NCBI GenBank assembly: GCA_963825765.1
Contig: CAWGUU010000009.1
Location: 372,001 to 436,000 of the forward strand
Length of the DNA: 64,000 bases
From: CAWGUU01 sp963825765
Lineage (GTDB): Bacteria > Actinomycetota > Acidimicrobiia > Acidimicrobiales > AC-14
Direction: 5' to 3'
Below are positions 28,619 to 37,332 of this stretch, one piece after another. A program made the translations under genes and the position numbers. Under the pieces are notes generated by a model. It worked only from the letters and a program-made list of their open reading frames with translations, did no database searches and was not told the origin of the DNA. The stretch's first letter is position 1; every line of letters starts with the position of its first letter.

Positions 28619-28659
28619 GACGGCCTTCCCGTATGAACTGAACGAAGAGTTCATCAGCC
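28619..28659. repeat. Left copy of a 41-bp inverted repeat pair
   Basis: This 41-base stretch matches the reverse complement of 32245-32285 with one mismatch. Read outward, both copies can encode ADELFV(Q/P)FIREGRP. The pair brackets 3.6 kb holding the lectin genes and transposase remnants. Either element ends or a duplicated gene fragment. Confidence 0.7.
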
Positions 28660-29171
28660 GGGCGAGCAGAGCGGGCCTCGAGGTCGAAGTCGGCAACGGC
28701 ACTACCTCGGTTCTGCAGCAGACCCACGAGGTGTCCGGGCAAGGAGGGTTTCCCGGCGAGCGAGGATTCCACCTCGAATCGATCTCCAGGAGGCCCCCTC
28801 ACGCCCAGCTCTGGGATGCGGGGATAATCACCCTTATCCCCGGCGCACTGCCCGCCCGCCGCCCAACGTGACCGGACAGGTCAAATCTTGGAGACGCCTG
28901 GGCGATGTCGGCCCCAGCGGCGCTCCTGCGAATTTCGTCGCGCGAGTGCCAGGCGATACACATAGCGGTGGCGTCGTCTCGCAGCTTGCCGAGCGTGTCG
29001 GCCTGGGTGGTGGCGCTGCGGCCGTAGACCTACAGGGGTCGCGCCAATCACCTGGGAAGGCTGGATGGCCTATCGTTGGTTCGACGGTGCAGGTACAGCG
29101 TCAGCACCCGGGTGGTCTCGACCGCCACAGGCTGGGGACGATGTCGACGATCTGATCGAAAGGAGTTCTCC

Positions 29172-30191
29172 ATGCCGTGGAGCTGGTCGGACCAAGGCCA
29201 CCCGCCGGGCCTGGCGGTCGACGGGTACGCGATATCACCGATCTCGGACCCCGACAGTCCGTACGCATTCGCCTTCCTACGGGGTAGCGACGGGCATTTG
29301 TGGACGAACTGGTGGAACGGAGCGGAGTGGGGCTGGGCCGACCAGGGAACCCCGCCGGATGCGACCGTCGAAGGTGACGCCATCGCGGCGATGACATTCG
29401 GCGGCAATCCCTACGTGTTCGTTCGGGCCACCGACGGTCACCTGTGGGTGAACTGGTGGAGCGGATCGGAGTGGAGCTGGGAGGACCAGGGAAAGCCTCC
29501 GCGGCTCACCGTCGACGGCGCGGTGGCGACGCTTGACTACCAGGGCAACCCCTTTGTGTTCGTGCGTGCTAGCGACGGCCACATCTGGCTCAACGCTTGG
29601 AACGGGACCCACTGGGTCTGGGAGGACCGAGGGACGTCGCCACAGTTGTCCGTCGACGGCGACGCGCTCGCTACCGCGTGCGACGAGGGCGACCCGTATG
29701 CCTTTGTGTTCGTGCGGGCCAGCGACGGCCACCTGTGGGTGAACTGGTGGGATGGTGCCCAATGGCCTTGGTCCGACCAAGGCAGCCCGCCGGGGCTCAC
29801 CGTCGACGGCGACGCCATCTCGGCCATCACCTTCGCCCGCAACCCGTACGTGTTCGTGCGGGCCAGTGACGGCCACCTGTGGGTGAACTGGTGGGATGGG
29901 TCACAGTGGCACTGGGAAGACCAGGGCTCGCCGCCGGGACTATCGGTCGGGGGCAAGGCCCTTGCCACCGTCGACTACCAGGGCAATCCCTTCGCATTTG
30001 TTCGGGCCGGCGATGGCCATGTCTGGGTGAACGCCTGGAACGGGACGCAGTGGGTCTGGGAAGACCTCGGAAGCCCGCCAGGGATCGCTGTCGATGACGA
30101 CGAGATCAGCGCCATGAACCACGAGGGCAACCCGTACATATTCGTCCGGGCCAGCGACGGCCACCTCTGGCTCAACGCGTGGACGCCGTGA
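29172..30191 (+). CDS. PLL-type seven-bladed beta-propeller lectin
   Basis: 339 residues made almost wholly of seven repeats of about 48 residues, each with FVRASDGHLWVNWWDG, then W-W-DQGSPPGL-VDG. The last blade is completed by the N-terminal strand (velcro closure), as the N-terminus lacks the FVRASDG part and the C-terminus stops after LWLNAW. This pattern is that of PLL/PHL lectins of Photorhabdus, which bind fucosylated or O-methylated glycans. No signal peptide, as in PLL. AAGGAG stands 7 bases before the ATG. DNA repeats between blades 4 and 5 are nearly identical, so unequal crossing over is possible. A 54-residue gene follows. Confidence 0.85.
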   Translation: MPWSWSDQGHPPGLAVDGYAISPISDPDSPYAFAFLRGSDGHLWTNWWNGAEWGWADQGTPPDATVEGDAIAAMTFGGNPYVFVRATDGHLWVNWWSGSEWSWEDQGKPPRLTVDGAVATLDYQGNPFVFVRASDGHIWLNAWNGTHWVWEDRGTSPQLSVDGDALATACDEGDPYAFVFVRASDGHLWVNWWDGAQWPWSDQGSPPGLTVDGDAISAITFARNPYVFVRASDGHLWVNWWDGSQWHWEDQGSPPGLSVGGKALATVDYQGNPFAFVRAGDGHVWVNAWNGTQWVWEDLGSPPGIAVDDDEISAMNHEGNPYIFVRASDGHLWLNAWTP

Positions 30192-30301
30192 GAACGTAGA
30201 GTTCGACGCCCTCGTTGCCGGTCGACTCGGCCCCACCCCGGCCGGTACCATCCGCGCACGCATAGGGCACAGTCCGACGATTGGTCTCAGGAGGACGCAC
30301 G

Positions 30302-30466
30302 ATGGCAGATCCCGCGATTCTCACAGGCTCCAAGCTCACCACCTTCCCTCCCCAAGGCGACATCTACCAGCTGCAACAGCCGGTCGATTTGGCGCCTGTG
30401 GGGTCGCCGACGGAGGTCGTCGGCCAAATCCAGCAGTTCCCTGTGACGGTGAGTCACAATCCCTGA
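30302..30466 (+). CDS. 54-residue protein downstream of the lectin
   Basis: ATG 30302 has a strong ribosome site (AGGAGG, 7 bases upstream). The peptide is neutral, Gln- and Pro-rich (FPPQGDIYQLQQPVDL, VVGQIQQFPVTVSHNP) and has no signal or membrane segment. The good start context and its position 110 bases after the lectin argue for a real gene. No family recognised; perhaps a partner or a small structural protein. Confidence 0.55.
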   Translation: MADPAILTGSKLTTFPPQGDIYQLQQPVDLAPVGSPTEVVGQIQQFPVTVSHNP

Positions 30467-30627
30467 GCACACGGCACAACCTCGACGAGGGCGAGCCGGC
30501 GAGGATGCCCTGAACCGCCCTGGGTCTGACGGAGCCTCGGGTTATTGGATTCCAAGCGCTCGCTGGCCGTGAGCTGACGGTAGTAGGCGGCCTCGAACTC
30601 CGCCGGCGGGACGTTGAGCATCCCCCG
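30454..30627 (-). pseudogene. C-terminal remnant of an IS3-type transposase (orfB)
   Basis: The minus-strand frame has MLNVPPAEFEAAYYRQL, the characteristic end of IS3-family OrfB, followed by a tail to the stop at 30454. The catalytic part is missing. It abuts the left edge of the IS3 copy described next, so two IS3 elements met here. Confidence 0.55.
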
Positions 30628-30678
30628 GTTGGCCGGACACCTGCACTGAGGTGGTAACACCTCGGGGAAGGAGTCCGT

Positions 30679-31056
30679 ATGCCACCGCCTCATCCGCCGG
30701 AGTTCCGGCGTCGGGCCATCGAGCTAGCCCGTGAGCGAGCGAAGCCGATCGCCCAGATCGCGGCCGACATCGGCATCAGCGAAAGCTGCCTGCGCACCTG
30801 GCTGTCCCAGGCCGACGTCGACGAGGGCAACAAGCAGGGCCTGACCACGGCCGAGCGGGACGAGCTGGTCCGCCTGCGCCGGGAGAACCGGGTGCTGCGC
30901 ATGGAGAAGGAGATCCTGGGAAAGCCGCCGCCTTCTTCGCCACCGAGAACGGCCATCGGCCGAGCTGACCTTCGAGTTCATCGAGGTGGAGAAGGCGAAC
31001 TTCGACGTCACCATGCTCTGTCGGGTCCTCGAGGTGAAGACCAGCACCTTCTATGA
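30679..31056 (+). pseudogene. IS3-family orfA, one base short near its end
   Basis: HPPEFRRRAIELARERAKPI and ISESCLRTWLSQADVD form the usual OrfA helix-turn-helix, followed by the leucine-zipper part LVRLRRENRVLRMEKEIL. After that the expected KAAAFFATENGHRPS and stop lie in the -1 frame, so the annotated frame runs on with unrelated residues. One base seems to be missing at about 30919-30924 (GGGAAAG); the heptamer could also allow -1 slippage. Confidence 0.7.
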
Positions 31057-31627
31057 CTGGCGGGCCCGGCGCTACCTCCCATCGGCCCGGTCGATGTCCG
31101 ACGCCGCGCTGACGGCCAAGATCCAGGCCATCCACACGATGAGCCGCCACAGCTATGGCAGCCCCCGGGTGTGGGCCGAGCTTCGCCTGGGTGAGGGCAT
31201 CCGCTGCTCCCGCAAGCGGGTGGAGCGACTCATGCGGGCCGCCGGCATCCAGGGCCTGCACCGTCGCAAGTTCCACGGCTGCACCCGCCGAGACCCCAAC
31301 GCCACGCCATCTGACGACCTGGTCAACCGCCAGTTCGCAGTGGAGGGACCCGACCGGCTGTGGGTCAGTGACATCACCGAGCACGCCACCGCCGAGGGCA
31401 AGGTCTACGTGGCCGTTGTCGTCGACGCCTGGAGCAGGCGGGTCGTCGGCTGGTCCATCGCCGACCACAACGACCAGCACCGCTGGCAGACCCGCCGCCA
31501 GCTCGCCCTGGCGGTGTTCGAGTGGATCGAGGGTTGGTACAACCCCCGGCGCCGGCACTCGAGCATCGGCAACCTCAGCCCAATCGACTACGAAGCCCGC
31601 TTCAAGTCCGCCGCTGCTGCGGCATGA
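30986..31627 (+). pseudogene. IS3-family orfB with internal deletion of the catalytic core
   Basis: 213 residues versus about 290 for the family. Present: VLEVKTSTFYDWRARR, HTMSRHSYGSPRVWAEL, first catalytic Asp in LWVSDIT and the C-terminal FEWIEGWYNPRRRHSSIG. Missing: about 70 residues after VVGWSIADH, which normally carry the second Asp (HSDQGSQY) and the Glu (AESFFATL). The join is in frame. The product cannot be catalytically active. Confidence 0.8.
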
Positions 31628-31744
31628 TCACCACACCCAACCCGTCCGGTGAACCGGGGGAAGCTCACCGGGCGACGAGAGGCCGCAAGAAGTCCGCCTG
31701 AGAGACCCACCCGAGAGGTTCCCGGCCACTCGTCGACGAACGCC

Positions 31745-31942
31745 TCAGAGCAGCGTTCCGATCGTCGCCAAAGCAATTCCTACGACACCAACAGATCCAT
31801 AGATCACAGCAGCCCGCCGTGCTTGACCAACGGTCGGGTCACCCGAGCGCTCACGGTCGCGCACCGTGAGAACGGCGAGCACTGCTCGGAATCCGCCGCC
31901 GATTGCGAGCATGACGCCCAGGCCCAGAATGATCTCGATCAC
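31745..31942 (-). CDS. Small two-helix membrane protein
   Basis: 65 residues from GTG 31942. Two hydrophobic helices (IEIILGLGVMLAIGGG and VIYGSVGVVGIALATIGTLL) are joined by a polar loop VRDRERSGDPTVGQARR. The open frame extends further upstream but that part is unlike protein. No known family; may be a relic within the accessory region. Confidence 0.45.
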   Translation of the reverse strand: MIEIILGLGVMLAIGGGFRAVLAVLTVRDRERSGDPTVGQARRAAVIYGSVGVVGIALATIGTLL

Positions 31943-32139
31943 GCTGGCCGCCGAAGCCCGGACTGGCGCCCCCCGGCGCTCACCCGCCTGCTGGCGACAG
32001 CTAGGACTCCCGGCAGACGAGCCGCCCGACCGGGTCCGCCAGCATCGCTGTTGCCTCATCGTCAGACATGGTGCCGCGCTTGGGGTTGATCTGCTTCTCT
32101 GACTCCCTGGGGCCAGTTCAACCGAGCACGGTGGGGCCA

Positions 32140-32250
32140 GTCCCACTTGACACACTCAGAGAGCACATCGAGCTGCACGGCAGATACTCGTTCAGCCTCC
32201 CCGACGCCGTTCGAGCCGGGGAACTTCGCCCGCTCCCCCACCAAGGCTGA
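32140..32250 (+). pseudogene. Possible C-terminal scrap of a Tn3-family transposase
   Basis: The frame gives LDTLREHIELHGRYSFSLPD and GELRPLPHQG, then TGA 32248-32250. The HI-L-GRY-F and LRPL endings resemble the last residues of Tn3-type transposases. Only about 35 codons remain; a Tn3 N-terminal fragment lies separately at 50950. Weak call. Confidence 0.3.
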
Positions 32251-32285
32251 TGAACTCTTCGTTCCGTTCATACGGGAAGGCCGTC
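32245..32285. repeat. Right copy of the 41-bp inverted repeat pair
   Basis: Reverse complement of 28619-28659 with one substitution (cgg for ctg). It lies between the Tn3-like scrap and the MazE promoter. Confidence 0.7.
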
Positions 32286-32326
32286 CAGGCTGCTCAGACG
32301 GGAGCGATCCAACGTTCCGAGAAACG

Positions 32327-32344
32327 AGTAGTACCGGTTATACT
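32327..32344 (+). promoter_or_regulatory. Imperfect palindrome before the MazEF pair
   Basis: AGTAGTACCGGTTATACT agrees with its own reverse complement at 14 of 18 positions and ends 6 bases before the antitoxin GTG. Antitoxins of this class bind such dyads to repress their own operon. Confidence 0.45.
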
Positions 32345-32350
32345 TTTGAG

Positions 32351-32587
32351 GTGAAGATTGCTGTTTCCGTGCCCGACGCTCTACACAGGCGCGCGGACGA
32401 GTTTGCGGCGCGGCTGGGGCTGAAGAGGTCGCAGCTGTATGCGCGAGCCGTCGAGGAGTTCATACTTGCCCACGACGAGGACGCCGTCACGGCCGCGCTT
32501 GACGCCTTGGCCGACACGTCCGGGGGCGAGGGACACGGCCGCGGCGCCGGGCGGGCGTTGATCGCCAGCGGCGACTGGGAATGGTGA
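32351..32587 (+). CDS. MazE-like ribbon-helix-helix antitoxin
   Basis: 78 residues from GTG 32351. The N-terminus KIAVSVPDALHRRADEFAARLGLKRS is a CopG/MetJ-type ribbon-helix-helix DNA-binding motif, and the C-terminal tail (GRALIASGDWEW) would wrap the toxin. Its stop overlaps the toxin start by 7 bases, the normal arrangement of a type II toxin-antitoxin operon. Confidence 0.85.
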   Translation: MKIAVSVPDALHRRADEFAARLGLKRSQLYARAVEEFILAHDEDAVTAALDALADTSGGEGHGRGAGRALIASGDWEW

Positions 32588-32922
32588 GTCGTGGTGACGT
32601 CTGGTGGCTCGACTTCGGAGAATCGGTCGGTTCGGCGCCGGCATACCGTCGACCTGGGCTACTGGTGTCATCGGACCGATTCAATCGGAGCCGCATCTCG
32701 ACGGTGATCGTCGTCGCCATCACGTCCAACCAGCGCTTGGCCGCGGCCCCGGGAAACGTCGCCTTGCCATCGGGCACCGCAGGTCTGACCAAAGACTCGG
32801 TGATCAACGTGTCCCAAGTGATCACCGTCGACCGAGCGTTGCTTGGAGAGCGCATCGGGCAACTGGATCGGGAGCGGCTCATCGAAGTCGACCGCGGGCT
32901 GCGCCTCGCACTCGGCCTGTGA
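32581..32922 (+). CDS. mazF: MazF/PemK-family mRNA interferase toxin
   Basis: 113 residues. Family signatures are visible: RGDVWWLDFGES at the N-terminus, RRPGLLVSSDRFN, STVIVVAITSNQ and the C-terminal strand region SVINVSQVITVDR. The Arg in RRPGLLVSS and the Thr/Ser around AITSN are positions used for RNA cleavage in the family. Translated from an ATG inside the antitoxin's last codons, so toxin output depends on antitoxin translation. Confidence 0.88.
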   Translation: MVSRGDVWWLDFGESVGSAPAYRRPGLLVSSDRFNRSRISTVIVVAITSNQRLAAAPGNVALPSGTAGLTKDSVINVSQVITVDRALLGERIGQLDRERLIEVDRGLRLALGL

Positions 32923-33089
32923 AGCGACAGACCCCGAACGCCCCCGCCGGGCACGCGCCGGAGATGGGGAAGCGGGCCGGCATCGTTCAGCAGCCAGAGG
33001 GCGCCGAGGTGGACGAGCATCGCCGGAACCCGCCTCCGCAAAGCACCGACCGATGTCGTGATCCGGACGTTCAGTTGCCGAGATGCTCC

Positions 33090-33683
33090 CTACACGTCTC
33101 GACGATCCTCGACGATGGTCGTCTCCACTTTGTAGACCGTCAGCCCCTGAGACCGATAGACGTGCAGCGCCGCCGGGCTGTCGAAGGAGCATGTGTGGAG
33201 CCAGACGCGCCGAGCCGAAGGGAACTCAGGCCATCGCTCGGCAATGGTCCAGGCCTTCTCCAGGGCAAAGGTGAGGAGATGTCGGCTCAAGCCCCTCCCC
33301 CTGAAGGCGGGCATGAGGCCAAAGGAACTTATCTCGACATCGCCGTCGGGTTCGGCGCGTAGTTCGGCGTACCCAACGGGAGTGCCGCATATCCACGCGA
33401 CCCAGTTCTCCAACCCCCGTTGGTTGAGCCGCTCCTCCCAATCTTGCCGCGTCCACGGCAGTCGATCGATCCAGAAATGGTCCCCACCCACAGCGGTGTA
33501 GAGAAACCGGCCGAACTCCGGGGAAGGCAGTTCGGCGCGCACGATCTCGAGACGAGGATCGGCAGGAGGTACCGGCGGCAGGACTCGCCGCTCAGTCAAC
33601 TCGAGATACCAGACGGTGCTCTCGGTGCGGCGGTCCGCGTCATCCGGCTGGCTCAATGGTACCTTCCTGTCCTCTCCGAGCAC
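33090..33683 (-). CDS. GNAT-family N-acetyltransferase
   Basis: 197 residues from GTG 33683; a TTG at 33656 has a better ribosome site (aggaagg). The acetyl-CoA loop is in SSFGLMPAFRGRGLSRHLL (R/Q-x-x-G-x-G/A type), followed by a beta-alpha C-terminal part WLHTCSFDSPAALHVYRSQGL, typical of GNAT enzymes. Substrate unknown. Divergent from the Fe/2OG gene, with predicted 5-prime ends overlapping, so one of the two starts is probably misplaced. Confidence 0.8.
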   Translation of the reverse strand: MLGEDRKVPLSQPDDADRRTESTVWYLELTERRVLPPVPPADPRLEIVRAELPSPEFGRFLYTAVGGDHFWIDRLPWTRQDWEERLNQRGLENWVAWICGTPVGYAELRAEPDGDVEISSFGLMPAFRGRGLSRHLLTFALEKAWTIAERWPEFPSARRVWLHTCSFDSPAALHVYRSQGLTVYKVETTIVEDRRDV

Positions 33684-34480
33684 GAGGATTCGTCATCATT
33701 CTGACCCGTCCGCTGGTAGCGCAATTACAATCGCACACCTCAGCGTTGTTAGATGATCCCCGTCTAGGTCAGGCGCGGGCAGAGCTCCTGGAACGGGGTG
33801 CGGCCAGCGTTGCATTCCTGGCCCCGGATGCGGTGAAGAAGGCCGTGGCTCAGGAGGCGGAGGAGTTGATTGCCACCCACGGCACCCGTCGTGACCTGGT
33901 CTTTCACGAGACCGGAGACACGCCCCGTCGAATGCGGAACCTCCGACACGACCAGATCGCGGCGTTCGGCTCAGTCATCCCTGCGGTCTATTCCACGCCC
34001 GGTATACGCGCCGCGCTGGCCACAATCACCGGCGACGAAGTCCTCGAATGCCCGTACCTGCCCGAGCGCTTCGTGATCACGGAACTCGAGCAGTCCGGCG
34101 ACACCCATGGCTGGCACTGGGACGACTACAGTTTCGCGCTCGTCTGGGTCGTCGAGTGCCCGCCCATCGAACTCGGCGGGTTCGTACAGTGCGTTCCTCG
34201 GACGGCATGGAACAAGGACGACCCGCAGCTATCCAAGTGGTTTGTCGCCCGGCCGATCTACTCCATGGAGTTGGCTGCGGGCGACCTGTACCTCATGCGA
34301 ACCGACACGACCATGCACCGCGTCTACCCGATCACCGGTGGACGCAGGCTCATCGTCAACATGGCCTACGCCGCACGCCGGGACCTCGACCGACCGATGA
34401 CGCACGAGACGATGGACAACCTCTGGTCTCAGCCCGAGACGTCGGTAGCTCACGCCGCCGCGTTCGAGACTTCAGCGTGA
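33656..34480 (+). CDS. Fe(II)/2-oxoglutarate oxygenase, BesD-like
   Basis: 274 residues if started at 33656; the first 20 may be non-coding. The iron facial triad is visible as His154-x-Asp156 in HGWHWDDYSF and distal His221 in TTMHRVYP, with a 2OG-binding Arg nearby (GGRRLIV). THGWHWxDYSF, RTAWNKDDP and YLMRTDTT recall the BesD/HalA-E family that halogenates or hydroxylates free amino acids. Halogenases have Gly in place of the Asp, so this one should hydroxylate. The family recall is from memory. The 3-prime end overlaps the DUF2142 gene by 31 bases, convergently. Confidence 0.65.
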   Translation: MVPSCPLRARGFVIILTRPLVAQLQSHTSALLDDPRLGQARAELLERGAASVAFLAPDAVKKAVAQEAEELIATHGTRRDLVFHETGDTPRRMRNLRHDQIAAFGSVIPAVYSTPGIRAALATITGDEVLECPYLPERFVITELEQSGDTHGWHWDDYSFALVWVVECPPIELGGFVQCVPRTAWNKDDPQLSKWFVARPIYSMELAAGDLYLMRTDTTMHRVYPITGGRRLIVNMAYAARRDLDRPMTHETMDNLWSQPETSVAHAAAFETSA

Positions 34481-36030
34481 TCAGGCTCGACATCGACCGT
34501 GTGTTGGGAGGTCTCCGTGGTCTCCCCTGCCCCGTCGGCCGCGCCACCCCAGAGCCACACCGCGAGCGCCACGAGTAGCACGGCGTAGGCGATCAGCAGG
34601 AGCAACGACGGAAGGGGCGGCGACCAGTCGGCGTCGAGCCAGAAGTCGAACGGTCCGTCGTACCCCACCGCGTAGCGCCGCAGGTTCTGCCAGAAGGCGA
34701 GGAAGTGCGCCACCACGAACGCGCTCGCGAGTACGACCGTGAGTCGACCCCGTGGGAGCACCCGTTGCGGTTCATTGGCGAGCGTGTACCCGCAGAGGAT
34801 CGGTAGTCCGACGGCCAACGGGAGCGTGTACCGGCCCTGCCAGCCGAACCCGAAGCGTCTGGCCTCGATGAACTCGAGCAGCGCGGGCACGAGGACGATC
34901 AGCCCGAGCAGCGCGGCGATCGCCACCGCCAGCCGGGCGCGCCCCAGGCCGATGCCGAGGCCCACGAGGAGTCCGAGCACGGCGGTCCAGAGGATGACCG
35001 TGAGCGCAGGCGCGGGCGTGTCGAGCCACCCGAAGAAACCGATCATCTCCCGGGCGCTCCGACCCGTCGAGTTCAAGGTCAACCGCAGCACCTCGCGATC
35101 GCTGAGGCCCTCCGCGGACGGGCCCAGCGGGGTCTTGGAGCCGAGCGAGTCGAAATAGGTGACCCAACCGAGCTCGAAGGCGATGCACGCGGCGATGACG
35201 GCGGACCAGACTTGTACGGCCCGCCGTCGCAGGAGGCGCCCCAGCGCCGGAGCCGTACAGGTCAGCAGGAGCACCGAGGCGGCGACTCCGAGCCAGGCGA
35301 CGCCGAGCGGGCGGGCGAGCACGAGTACCGCGGCGCCGATCGCCGTCCGGGTCACGAGGCGGCTGTCGACCACACCCTCACGTGCCTTGCCGACGAGGAC
35401 CACTCCAGATGCCCAGAACGCGACCCCGCCCGCGATCTCTAGGCCGCTCGGGTTCACGAGGCTGCCCACGTACAGAACCATCGGCGTCAGCGCGAACGCG
35501 AGCCCGGACGCACCGAGCCATGGCGCGCGCGACTGCCGCAGCGAGAGCAGGGCCGACGCAAACAGCGCGCCGCTCAGCGCGGCGCCGAAGAGGCGCATCA
35601 GATAGACGCCGGCCGACGAATCGTTGATCAACGACGGCAGCCCGAGAACGCCGTACGGCGTAGGGGGAAAGCGACCGTTCGAGATCGGCGTACGTTCCAT
35701 GCCGTCGGTCGCCTCGTTCAGGCTGGGTGTGCATCCCGCCGACACGTCACCACGGAACGCGAAGCAGGACGCCACCACGCGGGTGCGGCCGATGGCGTTC
35801 GGAACCTTCACGAACCGCACGTTGTCCGGCTGGTCTGGGCGCGTCGGCCCGATCAACTCACCCCGAGCGACCGACGCGGCGCGCATCGTGTGCTCCGGCT
35901 CGTCGGGCCCGGCCATGAGAGGGTTCGAGAGCGCCCACGCCGCGATGAGCGCGGAGAAAAGCCCGAACGAGACCCACCACTGCACGCGCCGGCTGGGTGT
36001 CCCCGCGGTCCAGAGTCCCGCCAGTCTCAC
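34450..36030 (-). CDS. DUF2142 polytopic membrane protein
   Basis: 526 residues with about 11-12 transmembrane segments. After the first helix stands GPDEPEHTMRAASVARGE, the DUF2142 hallmark (acidic extracytoplasmic loop as in GT-C glycosyltransferases), and FGWLDTPAP appears later. DUF2142 proteins are found in surface-polysaccharide loci and are likely lipid-linked sugar transferases. GTG 36030 overlaps the stop of the upstream 2-epimerase gene (GTGA), so both are one transcript. Confidence 0.85.
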   Translation of the reverse strand: MRLAGLWTAGTPSRRVQWWVSFGLFSALIAAWALSNPLMAGPDEPEHTMRAASVARGELIGPTRPDQPDNVRFVKVPNAIGRTRVVASCFAFRGDVSAGCTPSLNEATDGMERTPISNGRFPPTPYGVLGLPSLINDSSAGVYLMRLFGAALSGALFASALLSLRQSRAPWLGASGLAFALTPMVLYVGSLVNPSGLEIAGGVAFWASGVVLVGKAREGVVDSRLVTRTAIGAAVLVLARPLGVAWLGVAASVLLLTCTAPALGRLLRRRAVQVWSAVIAACIAFELGWVTYFDSLGSKTPLGPSAEGLSDREVLRLTLNSTGRSAREMIGFFGWLDTPAPALTVILWTAVLGLLVGLGIGLGRARLAVAIAALLGLIVLVPALLEFIEARRFGFGWQGRYTLPLAVGLPILCGYTLANEPQRVLPRGRLTVVLASAFVVAHFLAFWQNLRRYAVGYDGPFDFWLDADWSPPLPSLLLLIAYAVLLVALAVWLWGGAADGAGETTETSQHTVDVEPDHAEVSNAAA

Positions 36031-37199
36031 TCGGTGTGCACCGCTACGCGCCGTACTGCAGCTACGCAGTTGGCCGACGCCCGGCCGTCGCCGTACGGCG
36101 ACGGGATCTCAGCCAGGCGTCGGTTGTGCGCAACCAGATCGTCGAGCCACGCCCGGACCTGCTTACCGATCGCGGGGCCGACCGAGACGAGCTCGGCGAA
36201 GGTGCCCTGTACCTCCGGTCGCTCCGTCGAGCGGCGCACGACTGCGATCGGTCGCTTGAGCACGCTCGCCTCCTCCCCCAGTCCGCCGGAGTCCGAGACG
36301 AGAACGGCGGCTTCGGCCGCGAGGGCGAGGAACTCGGTGTAACCGAGCGGTTCGACGACGCAGATCCGGGACAGCTCCTCCTCGAGGCCGAAGGTGCGGG
36401 CCCGGGCGGCCGTGCGTGGGTGCATGGGCAAGACGACTGGGAGGGGCAGCCCGCCGAGCTCGTCCAGCACCGTCCGGAGCGTCTCGGGGTGGTCGACGTT
36501 CTCAGGGCGGTGAAAGGTGGCAAGGACGTAGGAGCTCGAGTCGAGGCGACGTCTCGCGAGCACCGCACGGCGCTCATCGACCGAGGGAAGGTGTTCGAGC
36601 ACCGAGTCGACGACTGTGTTACCCGTGACGACCACCCGGTCGCCGCCGATGCCCTCCGCTGCCAGATTCTCCCGGGCCACGTCGGTCGGCGCGCAGCAGA
36701 GGTCGGCGAGGTGATCGGTGAGGACGCGGTTGTGCTCCTCGGGCATGGCCCGGTCCCGGCTCCGAAGACCGGCCTCGACGTGCACGATGGGGATCTCCCT
36801 CGCGTTCGCAGCCAGCGCGCCGGCGAGCGCCGTGTTCGTGTCGCCTTGCACGACGACCACCGAAGGCCTGCGCGTCTCGAAGTGCTCGTCGAGCCCGCGG
36901 ACGGCGTCGCCGATCTGCCTGCCCCGGGACTGGTTGCCCACCGTGAGCTCCATGTCCGGGCAGCCGAGCTGCAACTCGTCGAGGAAGGATCGTGCCATCT
37001 CGAAGGAGCCGTGCTGACCGGTATGGATGAGCCAGGCCTCGGGGCCCAGCAGGCGGGCGATCCCCGCCAGCTTGATGATTTCCGGCCTGGTCCCGAACAC
37101 AAGTGCGACGGATCCCGCCTTGCCGGCCACCGTGGCAGGAGTCGGAGGCGACGACGACGATGACGATCGGGTCGCGAGGCGCCGTCGCTCTGCACTCAC
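36027..37199 (-). CDS. UDP-GlcNAc 2-epimerase family (WecB/WbpI-like)
   Basis: 390 residues from GTG 37199, chosen because gggggagag precedes it; the frame is open to 37277. Family motifs: LVFGTRPEIIK at the N-terminus, HTGQH, VQGDTNTALAGALAA, HVEAGLRS, PEEHNRVLTDHL, TGNTVVDS, TFHRPENVD and SDSGGLGEEA. The enzyme inverts C2 of UDP-N-acetyl sugars in the cytoplasm without net hydrolysis. Next to WbpB-, WbpE- and WbpD-like genes, it may act like WbpI on a diacetamido-uronic acid. Confidence 0.88.
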   Translation of the reverse strand: MSAERRRLATRSSSSSSPPTPATVAGKAGSVALVFGTRPEIIKLAGIARLLGPEAWLIHTGQHGSFEMARSFLDELQLGCPDMELTVGNQSRGRQIGDAVRGLDEHFETRRPSVVVVQGDTNTALAGALAANAREIPIVHVEAGLRSRDRAMPEEHNRVLTDHLADLCCAPTDVARENLAAEGIGGDRVVVTGNTVVDSVLEHLPSVDERRAVLARRRLDSSSYVLATFHRPENVDHPETLRTVLDELGGLPLPVVLPMHPRTAARARTFGLEEELSRICVVEPLGYTEFLALAAEAAVLVSDSGGLGEEASVLKRPIAVVRRSTERPEVQGTFAELVSVGPAIGKQVRAWLDDLVAHNRRLAEIPSPYGDGRASANCVAAVRRVAVHTE

Positions 37200-37332
37200 T
37201 CGCTCTCCCCCATCGGACCGCGCTGTACGAAAAACCGCCCGCCACCAACCGGCTGTTTTGAACCGCACATCCGGCACTGAATGGCCCGCCCCGATTGGGC
37301 GCGACCGTGCGTGCGCAGCATATATTGCCTCG

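Larger units (their letters stand above)
30630..31680 (+). mobile_element. Degenerate IS3-family element
   Basis: Holds a frame-disturbed orfA and an internally deleted orfB. Short imperfect terminal repeats may be CCGGACACCTG near 30637 and the complement of CCGGTGAACCGG near 31647, but exact ends cannot be fixed by eye. It has lost catalytic residues and cannot move by itself. Confidence 0.55.

Noticed and set aside
29400..30180. Regular DNA repeats resembling an array
   Set aside because: They encode the blades of the lectin; in frame and without spacers, so not CRISPR.
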